Assembly (NCBI GenBank): GCA_937901805.1
Contig: CALDJI010000017.1
Coordinates: forward strand, 1-10,406
Source of the DNA: an uncultured Clostridia bacterium
GTDB taxonomy: Bacteria > Bacillota > Clostridia > Oscillospirales > Ruminococcaceae
Length of the DNA: 10,406 nucleotides
Direction: 5' to 3'
Shown here: positions 1 through 7,013 of the stretch, in pieces
How positions within the stretch are numbered: the stretch's first letter is position 1
How the letters are laid out: each line of letters begins with the position of its first letter
Position numbers and translations under genes: made by a program
The notes under the pieces: generated by a model
What the model saw: the letters and a program-made list of their open reading frames with translations, nothing else
What the model was told of the DNA's origin: nothing
Databases searched by the model: none

Positions 1-237
1 TACTTTGGCAATCATTTCTTCTTTTGTCATTAATTTCTCTCCTTTCTCTAGTATTGATAATAAATCTTGTTCAACTTGACTTTTATTGAATGATGCCTTA
101 TCATATGAATCAGATAGAGCATATATAGCGGCTTTGGGCAATTGGAGCCCTCTAGTTTCTATATATTGCTCTGTTTTTTTATTTTTATAAAACATCTTAT
201 TTAGTTCAAAAGTATTAGTTATCATTTTTTCTAGCAT
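1..237 (-). CDS. Hypothetical protein, 5' part only (runs off left edge)
   Basis: This is an open reading frame of 79 codons on the minus strand that is still open at position 1. The predicted product is lysine- and glutamate-rich and hydrophilic, with no membrane segment or motif I recognise. The start is uncertain. The ATG at 237 has no visible ribosome binding site, and the frame stays open upstream to a TAG just before about 284. A second in-frame ATG at 30 has a very good site (AAAGGAG, 8 bases upstream) and would give a protein beginning MTKEEMIAKV, so the true start may be there. The stretch is much more AT-rich than the rest of the window, which suggests a different origin, possibly a mobile element end. 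No function can be assigned. Confidence 0.45.
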   Translation of the reverse strand, partial: MLEKMITNTFELNKMFYKNKKTEQYIETRGLQLPKAAIYALSDSYDKASFNKSQVEQDLLSILEKGEKLMTKEEMIAKV

Positions 238-262
238 TTGTTTTTCGTATATTGAAGTAATT

Positions 263-910
263 TTCTTTGTGCTTGTCGCATTGTTTCTCTGCTATCTGCA
301 TTATCAGAATAGAATCAAAAATGCTAAAACCCAGTATTTAATCCTCCGTCAGAACGAAGAGATCACCTGAATGAACCATCAATTAGGACAGCTTGCACAG
401 ACAGATTTTCTTTCGGGCCTGTATAACCGCCGTTTTTTGGATGAAGCGGGAAAATCCCGGTTATATCAGAACGCCCAGAATCGAGAAGGGGTGTATCTCA
501 TGATGCTGGATCTTGACGATTTTAAACAGTATAACGATCATTATATGGGCATAGCAAAGGAGATAAAGCTATCCAAAGGCTTTCTCAAATACTTCGCAGA
601 ACTCTGAGAAATCCCAGCGTTCTTGCCGTGCGCTATGGGGGAGAGGAATTTACTTTGATCCTATGCAAGGTGCCGAATAGAGGCTCAGGAGTGCGGGCAG
701 GCGATCTGCCGCAGTTTGTTAGAAGAGAAGATTGAATATGAGTTTTCCCAGACAGGTATTGCCTATTTGACAGTGAGCATTGGTATTTTTTATCAGATAC
801 CGTCTCCGAATTCCTCATTGGAGGAATATTTCCAGAAGGCGGATGCGGCCCTGTACCGTGCAAAACGGGAAGGGAAAAACCGGGTCTGTCTGGACATCGA
901 TCCATCATAA
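263..910 (+). pseudogene. Degraded membrane-anchored GGDEF (diguanylate cyclase-like) gene
   Basis: Intact relatives make cyclic di-GMP from two GTP at the membrane. The remnant begins with a hydrophobic segment (about 263-310), then a linker, then a GGDEF domain: a domain start reading LAQTDFLSGLYNRRF, an LDLDDFKQYND strand, a YGHSKGD stretch, the RYGGEEF signature at 631-651, and a C-terminal KADAALYRAKREGKN helix. Three lesions break it. TGA at 368-370 is in frame and would be CGA with one change. An extra AT at about 545-546 (TAT to TATAT) shifts the frame just before GHSKGD. A further +1 shift lies at about 679-682. The two shifts sum to +3, so the last part is again in the original frame. 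The N-terminal part is missing where the sequence becomes AT-rich. The GGEEF motif itself survives, so decay looks recent, or some lesions are sequencing errors. Confidence 0.85.
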
Positions 911-914
911 AATA

Positions 915-966
915 TCAAAGCATCCTCTTTTCAATATACCATGAAAAGAGGATGCTTTGTTTTGTT
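915..966 (+). terminator. Intrinsic terminator after the GGDEF remnant
   Basis: A perfect 17-bp inverted repeat (916-932 with 943-959) encloses a 10-base loop and is followed by TTTTGTT. It begins 5 bases after the stop of the GGDEF remnant. Its strength suggests that the remnant was once a normally expressed last gene, and it insulates the downstream operon. Confidence 0.9.
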
Positions 967-1235
967 CCCTATAAATATTTTTCTATACTGAGACTGGAAT
1001 CGAAAGCTTCTATGAGTAAATGGAGGAGTACAGGCAGGGAAACAGAGATATCCTTCTATTTTATATATTACAGTCAATGGGTCGTTTTTTGTCGCGGTAT
1101 CTAAGTGTTTTTCGCTTTTCTATGTCTAAAAGGCATTGTTCAAGCAGAAAAATTCGATTTCATGCAAAAAGGAGCAACGATTGATCGAAATAAAAAAGGA
1201 TACTCATAATTTTTTATTTAAAAATCAAAAAAGCC
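967..1235. other. Gene-free AT-rich interval
   Basis: I see no supported gene here. Two tiny same-frame plus-strand frames (1012-1104 and 1105-1209) lack ribosome binding sites and resemble nothing I know. The AT content rises toward the operon promoter, which fits an upstream promoter region. Confidence 0.5.
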
Positions 1236-1244
1236 TTGATTTTT
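1220..1244. repeat. 9-bp inverted repeat overlapping the -35 box
   Basis: AAAAATCAA at 1220-1228 pairs perfectly with TTGATTTTT at 1236-1244 across a 7-base spacer. The right arm contains the -35 hexamer TTGATT of the operon promoter. It could be a protein binding site that blocks or aids polymerase, or a chance product of the A/T-rich sequence. Confidence 0.45.
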
Positions 1245-1263
1245 TCAAAAAGAGGTTTATAAT
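1236..1263 (+). promoter_or_regulatory. Sigma-A-type promoter of the lacI-oxidoreductase-TIM barrel operon
   Basis: TTGATT (1236-1241) and a perfect TATAAT (1258-1263) are separated by 16 bases. Transcription should start near 1270, directly on the operator. I see no other convincing promoter before the oxidoreductase gene, so this promoter probably serves the regulator and the four enzyme genes together. Confidence 0.8.
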
Positions 1264-1268
1264 CAAAA

Positions 1269-1283
1269 TTGTAAACGATTACA
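1269..1283 (+). promoter_or_regulatory. cre / LacI-family operator at the transcription start
   Basis: The 15 bases TTGTAAACGATTACA match every defined position of the Bacillus cre consensus WTGNAANCGNWNNCW. They also form a near-palindrome around a central CG (TGTAAAC/GATTACA, 6 of 7 positions symmetric), as expected for LacI/GalR proteins. The site sits at the predicted start point, where binding would repress. It could serve CcpA, the operon's own LacI-type regulator, or both. Confidence 0.7.
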
Positions 1284-1296
1284 GAAAACGATTACA
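1283..1296 (+). promoter_or_regulatory. Second, degenerate operator copy
   Basis: The 11 bases AAACGATTACA of the first operator recur here. The two central CG steps are 13 bases apart (1276-1277 and 1289-1290). The right half is intact and the left half is degenerate (AGAAAAC). It may be a secondary half-site that increases occupancy by the same regulator. Confidence 0.5.
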
Positions 1297-1317
1297 TTAG
1301 AGACAAGGGGGAAAACT

Positions 1318-2314
1318 ATGGCAACGATCCGGGATGTGGCAAAATCAGCGGGGGTTTCCGTGGCAACGGTATCCCGCGTGCTCAATGGGGATAACGTTGT
1401 CACATCTGCGACCAAGGAAAAGGTCAGGGAGGCCGTCCGGAAACTTGATTACCGTCCTAATCTTTTAGGAAAGGGGCTGCGTCAGTCCCAGACAAGGAAG
1501 ATACTGGTGTTGCTGCCTACGATTTCCAATACTTTCTATACACGCATTGTACGCAGTATGGAACAGGAAGCGCAGAAAAACGGCTATAGCATTGTGATTG
1601 GCGTTACCCATTCCAGTAGAGATAAGGAACTGGAATACCTGCAAATGCTGGATACCAGACTGGTGGATGGGGCGATTTTGCTTTCTTCCGAACAGAACAA
1701 GGAAGAACTGGGCCGGATTGCAGATAGATACCCGATTGTGCAGTGCAGCGAATATGTCCCCGATGGGCTGCGATACCGTGACGATTGACAATGAGCGGGC
1801 AGCTTATGATGCTGTTTTAGAGCTTGTCCAGCTTGGACACCGCAGGATTGCCTTTGCAGGCAGTGAAAAGCCCTATACATCTGCTGTTCTCCGGGAACAG
1901 GGATACCGCCGTGCGCTTCAGGAATCCGGTATTTCCGTACAGGAGGCGCTGGTGGTCAAAGGGGATTACAGCTTTGCAAGCGGGGGTGCGATGTTTGAGC
2001 GCCTGATGGAGGAGGCGGAACCTCCGACTGCGATTTTTACCATCGCAGATTCCATTGCAGTGGGCATGCTGCGTGCCTCCTATACGAATAAAAAGTTTCA
2101 GGAACATCCAGTTTCCATTTCCGGGTTTGACGACACTTCGCTGGCGCAAATCTATGTTCCGGCCCTTAGCACAGTGGCACAGCCCAGGAGAGAAATCGGT
2201 GCGCTTGCCATGCAGATGCTGTGCTCCCGGATCGCGGACAGGGAGCTGCCTGTGCGGTTTGCCGCACTCGGACACCATTATGTCAAACGGGAATCCACTT
2301 TCCCGCCAAAATAA
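1318..2314 (+). pseudogene. LacI/GalR-family regulator, interrupted by a one-base frameshift
   Basis: This would be a DNA-binding transcriptional regulator of about 331 residues, normal for the family. The N-terminal helix-turn-helix (residues about 3-22, TIRDVAKSAGVSVATVSRVL) and the hinge (LDYRPNLLGKGLRQ) are intact, followed by a periplasmic-binding-protein-like sugar sensor domain. The reading frame breaks near 1765-1768. In the start frame it ends at TGA 1786-1788, after residue 156. Removing one G from the GGG at 1765-1767 restores a continuous reading VPDGCDTVTIDNE and the whole C-terminal half, through SISGFDDTSLA to the stop at 2312-2314. The ATG at 1318 follows AGGGGG with suitable spacing. 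As sequenced, the product would have DNA-binding and partial sensor regions only. The tandem operators upstream suggest autoregulation. A sequencing error in the G run is the main alternative. Confidence 0.85.
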
Positions 2315-2363
2315 ACACAGAATTCCAGCGTCATAGCGCGCTGACAGCAAAGGAGAAAACAGT

Positions 2364-3452
2364 ATGGAGAGAACCGTAAAAATTGGGATCATCGGATGCG
2401 GCGGAATTGCCAATTCCAAACACATGCCGAGCCTGAACAAGCTAAAAAATGTACAGCTTGTAGCTTTCTGTGACCTGATTGAGGAAAAAGCAGTCAAGGC
2501 GGCGAAGAAATACGGAACCGAGAGTGCAAAAGTCTATGTAGACTATAAAGAACTTCTCAAGGATCCGGAGATTGAGGTCGTCCACGTCTGCACTCCCAAC
2601 CGCTCCCATTCCTTTATTACTGTGGATGCACTGCATGCGGGTAAACATGTTATGTGTGAAAAACCGATGGCCATCAACTATGAAGAGGCAAAGAAGATGC
2701 TGGATGCCGCAAAGGAAACCGGCAAAAAGCTTACCATTGGTTACCAGAACCGTCAGCGTCCGGAATGCAATTATCTCAAACGCGCCTGTGAGGCGGGGGA
2801 GCTTGGTGATATCTACTACGCGAAAGCTCATGCAATCCGCCGCCGCGCAGTCCCGACCTGGGGCGTATTCCTCAACGAGTATGAACAGGGAGGCGGGCCG
2901 TTGATCGACATCGGAACTCATTCCCTGGATTTGACCCTGTGGATGATGAACAATTACGAGCCGGAAATGGTGGTCGGCAGCGTGTACAAAAAACTCGGCG
3001 ATCAGAGAGAGACGGCAAACGCCTGGGGCGACTGGGATACAGAAAAATTCACAGTTGAAGATTCTGCTTTCGGATTTATCAAGATGAAAAACGGAGCTAC
3101 CATTGTACTGGAGTCCAGCTGGGCGCTTAACTCTCTGGATACGGACGAGGCGAAATGCTCTCTCTGCGGGACAAAAGCCGGCGCTGACATGAAAGGCCCT
3201 ACCAATTTGCGTATTAATGGGGTAAAATATAACAGGCAGTATACGGAGACGCCTGTTTTTGAGCCGGGTGGAGTAGATTTCTATGCAGGCGAAAACGAGC
3301 CGCCGGCAGATATTGAGGCGAGACTCTGGATTGATGCCGTTGTCAACGATAAAGAGGTTGTCGTCAAACCGGAGCAGGCGATTGTTGTCACCCGCATTTT
3401 GGAAGCCATCTATCAATCTGCAAAAGAGAAGAAACCGGTTTATTTTGATTAA
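2364..3452 (+). CDS. Gfo/Idh/MocA-family NAD(P)-dependent oxidoreductase
   Basis: A cytoplasmic dehydrogenase of 362 residues, typical for the family, which oxidises a hydroxyl of a sugar, inositol or glycoside with NAD(P). The N-terminal Rossmann fold shows GIIGCGGIA (residues 8-16) and an acidic residue at the end of the second strand (D37), which favours NAD. The family EKP motif is at 99-101, with K100 the usual catalytic lysine. The C-terminal domain carries GGGPLIDIGTHSLDL, giving the conserved D182 and H186 pair of the substrate site. The ATG at 2364 follows AAAGGAG by 8 bases and lies 49 bases after the regulator's stop with no promoter between. The three TIM-barrel genes follow at 14 to 22-base intervals, so this enzyme probably makes the keto-sugar on which they act. 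Substrate unknown; myo-inositol, 3-keto-glucoside or C-glycoside chemistry are candidates by analogy only. Confidence 0.9.
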   Translation: MERTVKIGIIGCGGIANSKHMPSLNKLKNVQLVAFCDLIEEKAVKAAKKYGTESAKVYVDYKELLKDPEIEVVHVCTPNRSHSFITVDALHAGKHVMCEKPMAINYEEAKKMLDAAKETGKKLTIGYQNRQRPECNYLKRACEAGELGDIYYAKAHAIRRRAVPTWGVFLNEYEQGGGPLIDIGTHSLDLTLWMMNNYEPEMVVGSVYKKLGDQRETANAWGDWDTEKFTVEDSAFGFIKMKNGATIVLESSWALNSLDTDEAKCSLCGTKAGADMKGPTNLRINGVKYNRQYTETPVFEPGGVDFYAGENEPPADIEARLWIDAVVNDKEVVVKPEQAIVVTRILEAIYQSAKEKKPVYFD

Positions 3453-3474
3453 CTGCTGAGAAGGAGAATTGTCC

Positions 3475-4257
3475 ATGAAGCTTGGAAGGATTGCCGCCCC
3501 GCGGGAGGAGAGCTTCCTGCGAGCAAAAGAGCTGGGATTGGAATTTCTGGAGTTCTGTGAAGACGTGAACCGGGATCATGAGCAGTTTTTGAAGGATGTT
3601 CCCCAGCTGAGAAAATGGTCTGGAGAGACAGGTGTAGCAGTTGGTTCTATTGGAAGATGGGGCGCGGAGAAATTTGATGCCGAAGGCAATCTTATCGAGC
3701 AGGAACTGAGTATCTGCAAACGCCTGATTGATGCGGCAAGGGAACTGGGAAGCCCGGTCTTTGTCACAGGGGTAAACGAGCCGCCCGGTCTGTCCTATTA
3801 CCAGAATGTGACCAATGCCATCCGTTTTTTTGAGGAGCTGATCGCCTATGCCCAGCCCCGCGGGGTGCAGGTTGCATCCTACAATTGCCGTTGGGCGAAT
3901 TTTGTGCACAGTGATCCTGCCTGGACGCTGGTGCATGGGCATCTTGACAAGCTGATGATCAAATATGACACTTCTCATTGTATCTATGCCGGGGGAGATT
4001 ACCTCAAAGAGACAAAGGAATGGGGAACCCGGTTCGCGCATGTCCATATCAAAGGGGCGTTGCGGATTGGCGGGGAACGATTTGACGACCCGCCTGCCGG
4101 TATGGATGAGACAAACTGGAGTGCATTTTTTGCGGCCCTGTATGCGTGCGGCTATGATGGGAATTTGAGTATTGAGCCGCATTCTCGGACCTGGAGGGGG
4201 AATCTGGGCGAGAAAGGCCTTGCATTTACAATTTCTTATATCAGACAGTTTTTATGA
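3475..4257 (+). CDS. Sugar phosphate isomerase/epimerase-like TIM barrel (copy 1), divergent metal site
   Basis: A 260-residue protein of the xylose-isomerase-like/AP-endonuclease-2 TIM-barrel superfamily, which contains sugar epimerases, isomerases and dehydratases. I chose ATG 3475 because AAGGAG (3461-3466) lies 8 bases before it; the in-frame TTG at 3469 would be only 2 bases from that site. Family features are KYDTSH (D165, H168), HVHIKG (H191) and SIEPHS (E234), which match three of the usual four metal-ligand positions. The first ligand position, normally Glu in an ENH-like motif, reads ASYNCRW here (Y136 at the Glu position), so the classical site looks incomplete. It is most like the second and third proteins in fold only; the sequences differ widely. 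It might be an epimerase, lyase or non-catalytic partner. Confidence 0.8.
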   Translation: MKLGRIAAPREESFLRAKELGLEFLEFCEDVNRDHEQFLKDVPQLRKWSGETGVAVGSIGRWGAEKFDAEGNLIEQELSICKRLIDAARELGSPVFVTGVNEPPGLSYYQNVTNAIRFFEELIAYAQPRGVQVASYNCRWANFVHSDPAWTLVHGHLDKLMIKYDTSHCIYAGGDYLKETKEWGTRFAHVHIKGALRIGGERFDDPPAGMDETNWSAFFAALYACGYDGNLSIEPHSRTWRGNLGEKGLAFTISYIRQFL

Positions 4258-4272
4258 ACAGGAGGGATTTTT

Positions 4273-5022
4273 ATGAAAATTCCGATGGCATTGCAACTCT
4301 GGTCTGTCCGGGAGGATATGGCGAGAGATTATAAGGCGACTCTCCGCCGGGTTAGAGAACTTGGCTTTGATGGAGTAGAGTTTGCAGGATTTTTTGGCGT
4401 AGACGCCTATGAAATGAGACAAACATTGGATGAGCTTGGTCTGAAAGTAGCGGGAAGCCATACTCAGCCCAAAGAACTGGTGGAGGATCTCGACGGAGTC
4501 ATTGAATACAACAAAATTATTGGAAACAAAAATATTGTTGTCGTCGTCTCCTCTCTCAAGCCCTATGATAAACCGGAAGTTGTGGATGAGCTGGTAAATT
4601 TACTAAAGCCCATGGTAAAGAAGCTGCATGAAAACGGCATGCAGCTGCACTACCACAACCATTACCATGAGTTTACGGATCTCGGCGGGGAACGGGCGCT
4701 TGACCGTCTGTACCGCCTGATGCCGGCAGAGGAAATCTCTCCGCAGATTGATACTTACTGGGCTTATTATGCCTGTGGGGATCCCGTGGGCAAGCTGAGA
4801 GAATATGGAGATCGCGTTCAGCTAATCCACCTCAAAGACGGGGACAAAAACATGGTTTCCGCCCCAATCGGAGAGGGAGAAGTGGACATCCAGCTGGTAC
4901 TGGATACGGCCTGTGAGATTGGCGCTCAGTGGGTAATTATGGAAGATGAAACCAAAGATCCCAAAGGCTTTGATTCCGTTTCCATTGGAATGAAAAATCT
5001 GAAAGAAAAATACAATTTTTAG
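4273..5022 (+). CDS. Sugar phosphate isomerase/epimerase-like TIM barrel (copy 2)
   Basis: A 249-residue TIM-barrel protein of the same superfamily. It opens with MALQLWSVREDM (residues 5-16), like the QLYTVRD start of a well-populated sugar isomerase/epimerase subfamily. That subfamily's other marks are also present: LHYHNHYHEF (125-134), IDTYWAYYACGDP (159-171), IHLKDG (185-190), GEGEVD (200-205) and MEDE (223-226). They supply the expected metal and sugar ligands, with HNH where other members have ENH. GGAGGG (4261-4266) lies 6 bases before the ATG, and the gap to the previous stop is 15 bases. Probable role: isomerisation, epimerisation or dehydration of the keto-sugar from the oxidoreductase. 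Myo-inosose dehydratase (IolE) belongs to this superfamily but I cannot claim that activity. Confidence 0.85.
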   Translation: MKIPMALQLWSVREDMARDYKATLRRVRELGFDGVEFAGFFGVDAYEMRQTLDELGLKVAGSHTQPKELVEDLDGVIEYNKIIGNKNIVVVVSSLKPYDKPEVVDELVNLLKPMVKKLHENGMQLHYHNHYHEFTDLGGERALDRLYRLMPAEEISPQIDTYWAYYACGDPVGKLREYGDRVQLIHLKDGDKNMVSAPIGEGEVDIQLVLDTACEIGAQWVIMEDETKDPKGFDSVSIGMKNLKEKYNF

Positions 5023-5038
5023 TCAGGAGGTCTGTCAG

Positions 5039-6004
5039 ATGAAACTTGGAGTTTTTACGGTACTTCTGGGACAGCAGCCGCTGGATAAGGCGCTGGAATA
5101 CCTGCATTCCCTGGGCGTGGAGATGGTAGAAATCGGCTGTGCCGGTTTCCCGGGAACGGATCACTGCGATCCGAAGGAATTGCTTGCCGATGAGAAGAAA
5201 CTCAAGGAGTTCCAGGATACGATTGCCCGCCATCAGATGGAAATCAGCGCGTTGAGCTGTCATGGAAACCCAGTCCATCCAGATAAAGCAAAGGCAAAAA
5301 TGTACGATGATGGAATTACAAACTGCATTCTGCTGGCTGAAAAGCTCGGCGTTCACCAGATTAACACCTTTTCCGGATGTCCGGGCGACCATGAGGGGGC
5401 AAAATACCCGAACTGGGTCACCTGCCCCTGGCCGGAAGATTTCAGTGAGATGTTGGAATACCAGTGGAACGACGTTTTGATCCCTTACTGGAAAGAGAAA
5501 GTCGCCTTTGCCAAGGCGCATGGCGTCAACAAGATTGCATTGGAACTGCATCCGGGGTTTTGCGTATACAATACCCATAGCCTGCTCAAACTCCGCGAAG
5601 CAGTGGGACCGGAAATCGGCGCGAACCTGGATCCGTCCCATCTGTTCTGGCAGGGGATGGACACGGTGGAAGTGATCAAGGAGCTCGGCGATGCCATTTT
5701 CCACTTCCATGCAAAGGATACCCAGTTTGATAAGCGCAATGTCGCGCTCAACGGCGTGCTGGATACCCATCCGTATGCGGATGAAATCCACCGCTCCTGG
5801 ATTTTCCGTACAGTTGGCTATGGTCATGATTACCAGGAATGGAAAGAAATCATCAGCGCGCTGCGCCTGGTGGGTTATGACTATGCCATCAGTATTGAGC
5901 ATGAAGACAGCTTGATGAGTATTAACGAAGGCTTAACCAAAGGCGTCCGTTTTCTCCAGCAGGTCCTTATTACGGAGGGAAAAGCAGAGATGTGGTGGGC
6001 CTGA
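5039..6004 (+). CDS. Sugar phosphate isomerase/epimerase-like TIM barrel (copy 3), complete metal site
   Basis: A 321-residue TIM-barrel protein, longer than its two neighbours. All four expected metal ligands are visible: E169 in ALELHPGF, D198 in NLDPSH, H224 in HFHAKD and E287 in SIEHED. Other conserved blocks are SCHGNPVHPD (73-82), FSGCPGD (111-117), PNWVTCPWP (124-132) and a long insertion with DTHPYADEIH (242-251). This longer type is common in Firmicutes and Actinobacteria, usually next to Gfo/Idh/MocA oxidoreductases. The catalytic subunit of bacterial C-glycoside deglycosidases belongs to the same superfamily, but its small beta partner is not in this window. AGGAGG (5025-5030) is 8 bases before ATG 5039, and the gene lies 16 bases after the previous stop. 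It is the last gene of the operon. Confidence 0.85.
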   Translation: MKLGVFTVLLGQQPLDKALEYLHSLGVEMVEIGCAGFPGTDHCDPKELLADEKKLKEFQDTIARHQMEISALSCHGNPVHPDKAKAKMYDDGITNCILLAEKLGVHQINTFSGCPGDHEGAKYPNWVTCPWPEDFSEMLEYQWNDVLIPYWKEKVAFAKAHGVNKIALELHPGFCVYNTHSLLKLREAVGPEIGANLDPSHLFWQGMDTVEVIKELGDAIFHFHAKDTQFDKRNVALNGVLDTHPYADEIHRSWIFRTVGYGHDYQEWKEIISALRLVGYDYAISIEHEDSLMSINEGLTKGVRFLQQVLITEGKAEMWWA

Positions 6005-6031
6005 TAGAAAGGGACAGAATTTCGCGGGAGA

Positions 6032-6070
6032 ATTCCATTTTCAGAATTGCCCCCAATTCGGGAGTGGAAT
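6032..6070 (+). repeat. Imperfect hairpin after the operon
   Basis: GAATTG (6044-6049) pairs with CAATTC (6054-6059) around CCCC, and outside it ATTCCA (6032-6037) pairs with TGGAAT (6065-6070). No T-run follows. It could protect the 3' end of the operon message ahead of the terminator. A real structure is plausible but unproven. Confidence 0.4.
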
Positions 6071-6100
6071 GAAAATACACCAAAAAGTACCGACCAGTAC

Positions 6101-6137
6101 AAAAAGCCCATCCTGAAATTTTCAGGATGGGCTTTTT
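6101..6137. terminator. Bidirectional intrinsic terminator between convergent transcription units
   Basis: A perfect 17-bp stem (6101-6117 with 6121-6137) has a 3-base loop and is flanked by A5 on one side and T5 on the other. It therefore works in either direction. It sits between the TIM-barrel operon stop at 6004 and the stop of the oppositely directed zinc-ribbon gene at 6154. Confidence 0.95.
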
Positions 6138-6153
6138 ATTGTGGGGTTGCTTC

Positions 6154-6915
6154 TTATTTACTCAGTTCATAGGAACTGATGAGTGTACCGTCTGATTCGA
6201 CAAAATGAAAATGATAGGAGGAATCTGGATCGACTGCAAAGACAATTGCGCCGACCACAGTGCTGTTTGCTTCTATCTGGATCGGACTTTCCTCCTGCAA
6301 TTGCGAATATGGGTTTATCTTTTTACCTATAGAATCTTCTGTAAGATAGAAGTTGGAGAGGGAGAGGGTAATTGTCCGATCCTGAGTGTTGATGATATTC
6401 AGGCCGATTTCCACAAAATCTCCTGTTGAAGGAACACAGCCGAATTCCTCTCCTGTTCCGTAAGTGAGAGAGACGATCAGGGCGCGTGCATTGGTTTGAG
6501 CAAGAGACGGCTCTTCACTGTTGGAACCGACATATCCCCCGTGATTCGGATCCCATTGCCCGGAAAGAATATCCTGGTTGCCGGGAATAAGAAATCCGGC
6601 CCGGAAGATAGTAACCGGTATTATGAGGATTAGGAGGACAGCAAACACGATTCCGGCAATTCCCCAAAGGGGAAATTTCTTTTTTTGAGGTTTTGTTTTC
6701 GAAACAGGTTGTGCAGCGGGGGAGTCCAATCGGGTGCCGCAGCAAGTGCAAAAGAGTTGATTCGGAATATAAAGCGGTGCCCCGCATTGGGTACAGAATC
6801 GGTTTGCAGAGGAAGCTTGCTGGGAGTGGGGGAGAAGCGTGATTTTACAAATCGGGCAAATACCAGGGGCATCAAAGCGCTTCCCACAGTGAGGGCAAAG
6901 ATAGAAAAAGGCCAT
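6154..6915 (-). CDS. Membrane protein with two cytosolic zinc ribbons and an external DUF4352-like domain
   Basis: A 253-residue protein. The start at 6915 (MAFFYLCPHCG) is preceded by AGGTGG; a longer frame reaches 7017 but would overlap the promoter. Two CxxC-CxxC zinc ribbons use C7, C10, C20, C23 and C41, C44, C56, C59. A proline/lysine-rich linker ending in KKK (78-80) precedes one membrane helix (about 83-103), which by the positive-inside rule leaves the zinc ribbons in the cytosol. The outer part (about 145-250) has the look of a DUF4352-type beta-sandwich: FVEIGLNIINTQDR, a serine/leucine strand and a late IQIEANSTVVGAIVF strand. Such proteins are common in Clostridia and are usually hypothetical. 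It lies 109 bases downstream of ydbT, with its own candidate promoter. No enzyme motif is visible; a sensor or envelope role is a guess. Confidence 0.8.
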   Translation of the reverse strand: MAFFYLCPHCGKRFDAPGICPICKITLLPHSQQASSANRFCTQCGAPLYIPNQLFCTCCGTRLDSPAAQPVSKTKPQKKKFPLWGIAGIVFAVLLILIIPVTIFRAGFLIPGNQDILSGQWDPNHGGYVGSNSEEPSLAQTNARALIVSLTYGTGEEFGCVPSTGDFVEIGLNIINTQDRTITLSLSNFYLTEDSIGKKINPYSQLQEESPIQIEANSTVVGAIVFAVDPDSSYHFHFVESDGTLISSYELSK

Positions 6916-6971
6916 TTTTTCACCACCTGAAATATACTGATAGTAATATTTGAAATAAATACAACAAATAA

Positions 6972-7013
6972 AGACCTTCTTTTTCCCATTGTAACACAAG
7001 AAAAAGAAGGTCT
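6972..7013 (-). terminator. Intrinsic terminator of the ydbST unit
   Basis: A perfect 14-bp inverted repeat (6972-6985 with 7000-7013) with a 14-base loop lies 11 bases after the ydbT stop. On the minus strand it is followed by TTTATTTGTTGTATTTATTT. The U-rich tail is broken by G and A, so termination may be partial, letting some transcript reach the zinc-ribbon gene. Confidence 0.7.

Noticed and set aside
1012..1209. Two tiny consecutive frames (30 and 34 codons) before the lacI promoter
   Set aside because: No ribosome binding sites, no recognisable sequence, and a stop between them. Probably chance.
3469..3474. Upstream TTG start for the first TIM-barrel gene
   Set aside because: It lies only 2 bases after AAGGAG, too close for use. 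The ATG at 3475 has ideal spacing.
2442..3476. Long minus-strand open frame opposite the oxidoreductase
   Set aside because: It is antisense to a gene with clear family motifs and lacks any recognisable protein features or ribosome site.
4937..5902. Long minus-strand open frame opposite the third TIM barrel
   Set aside because: A shadow of the conserved plus-strand coding sequence.
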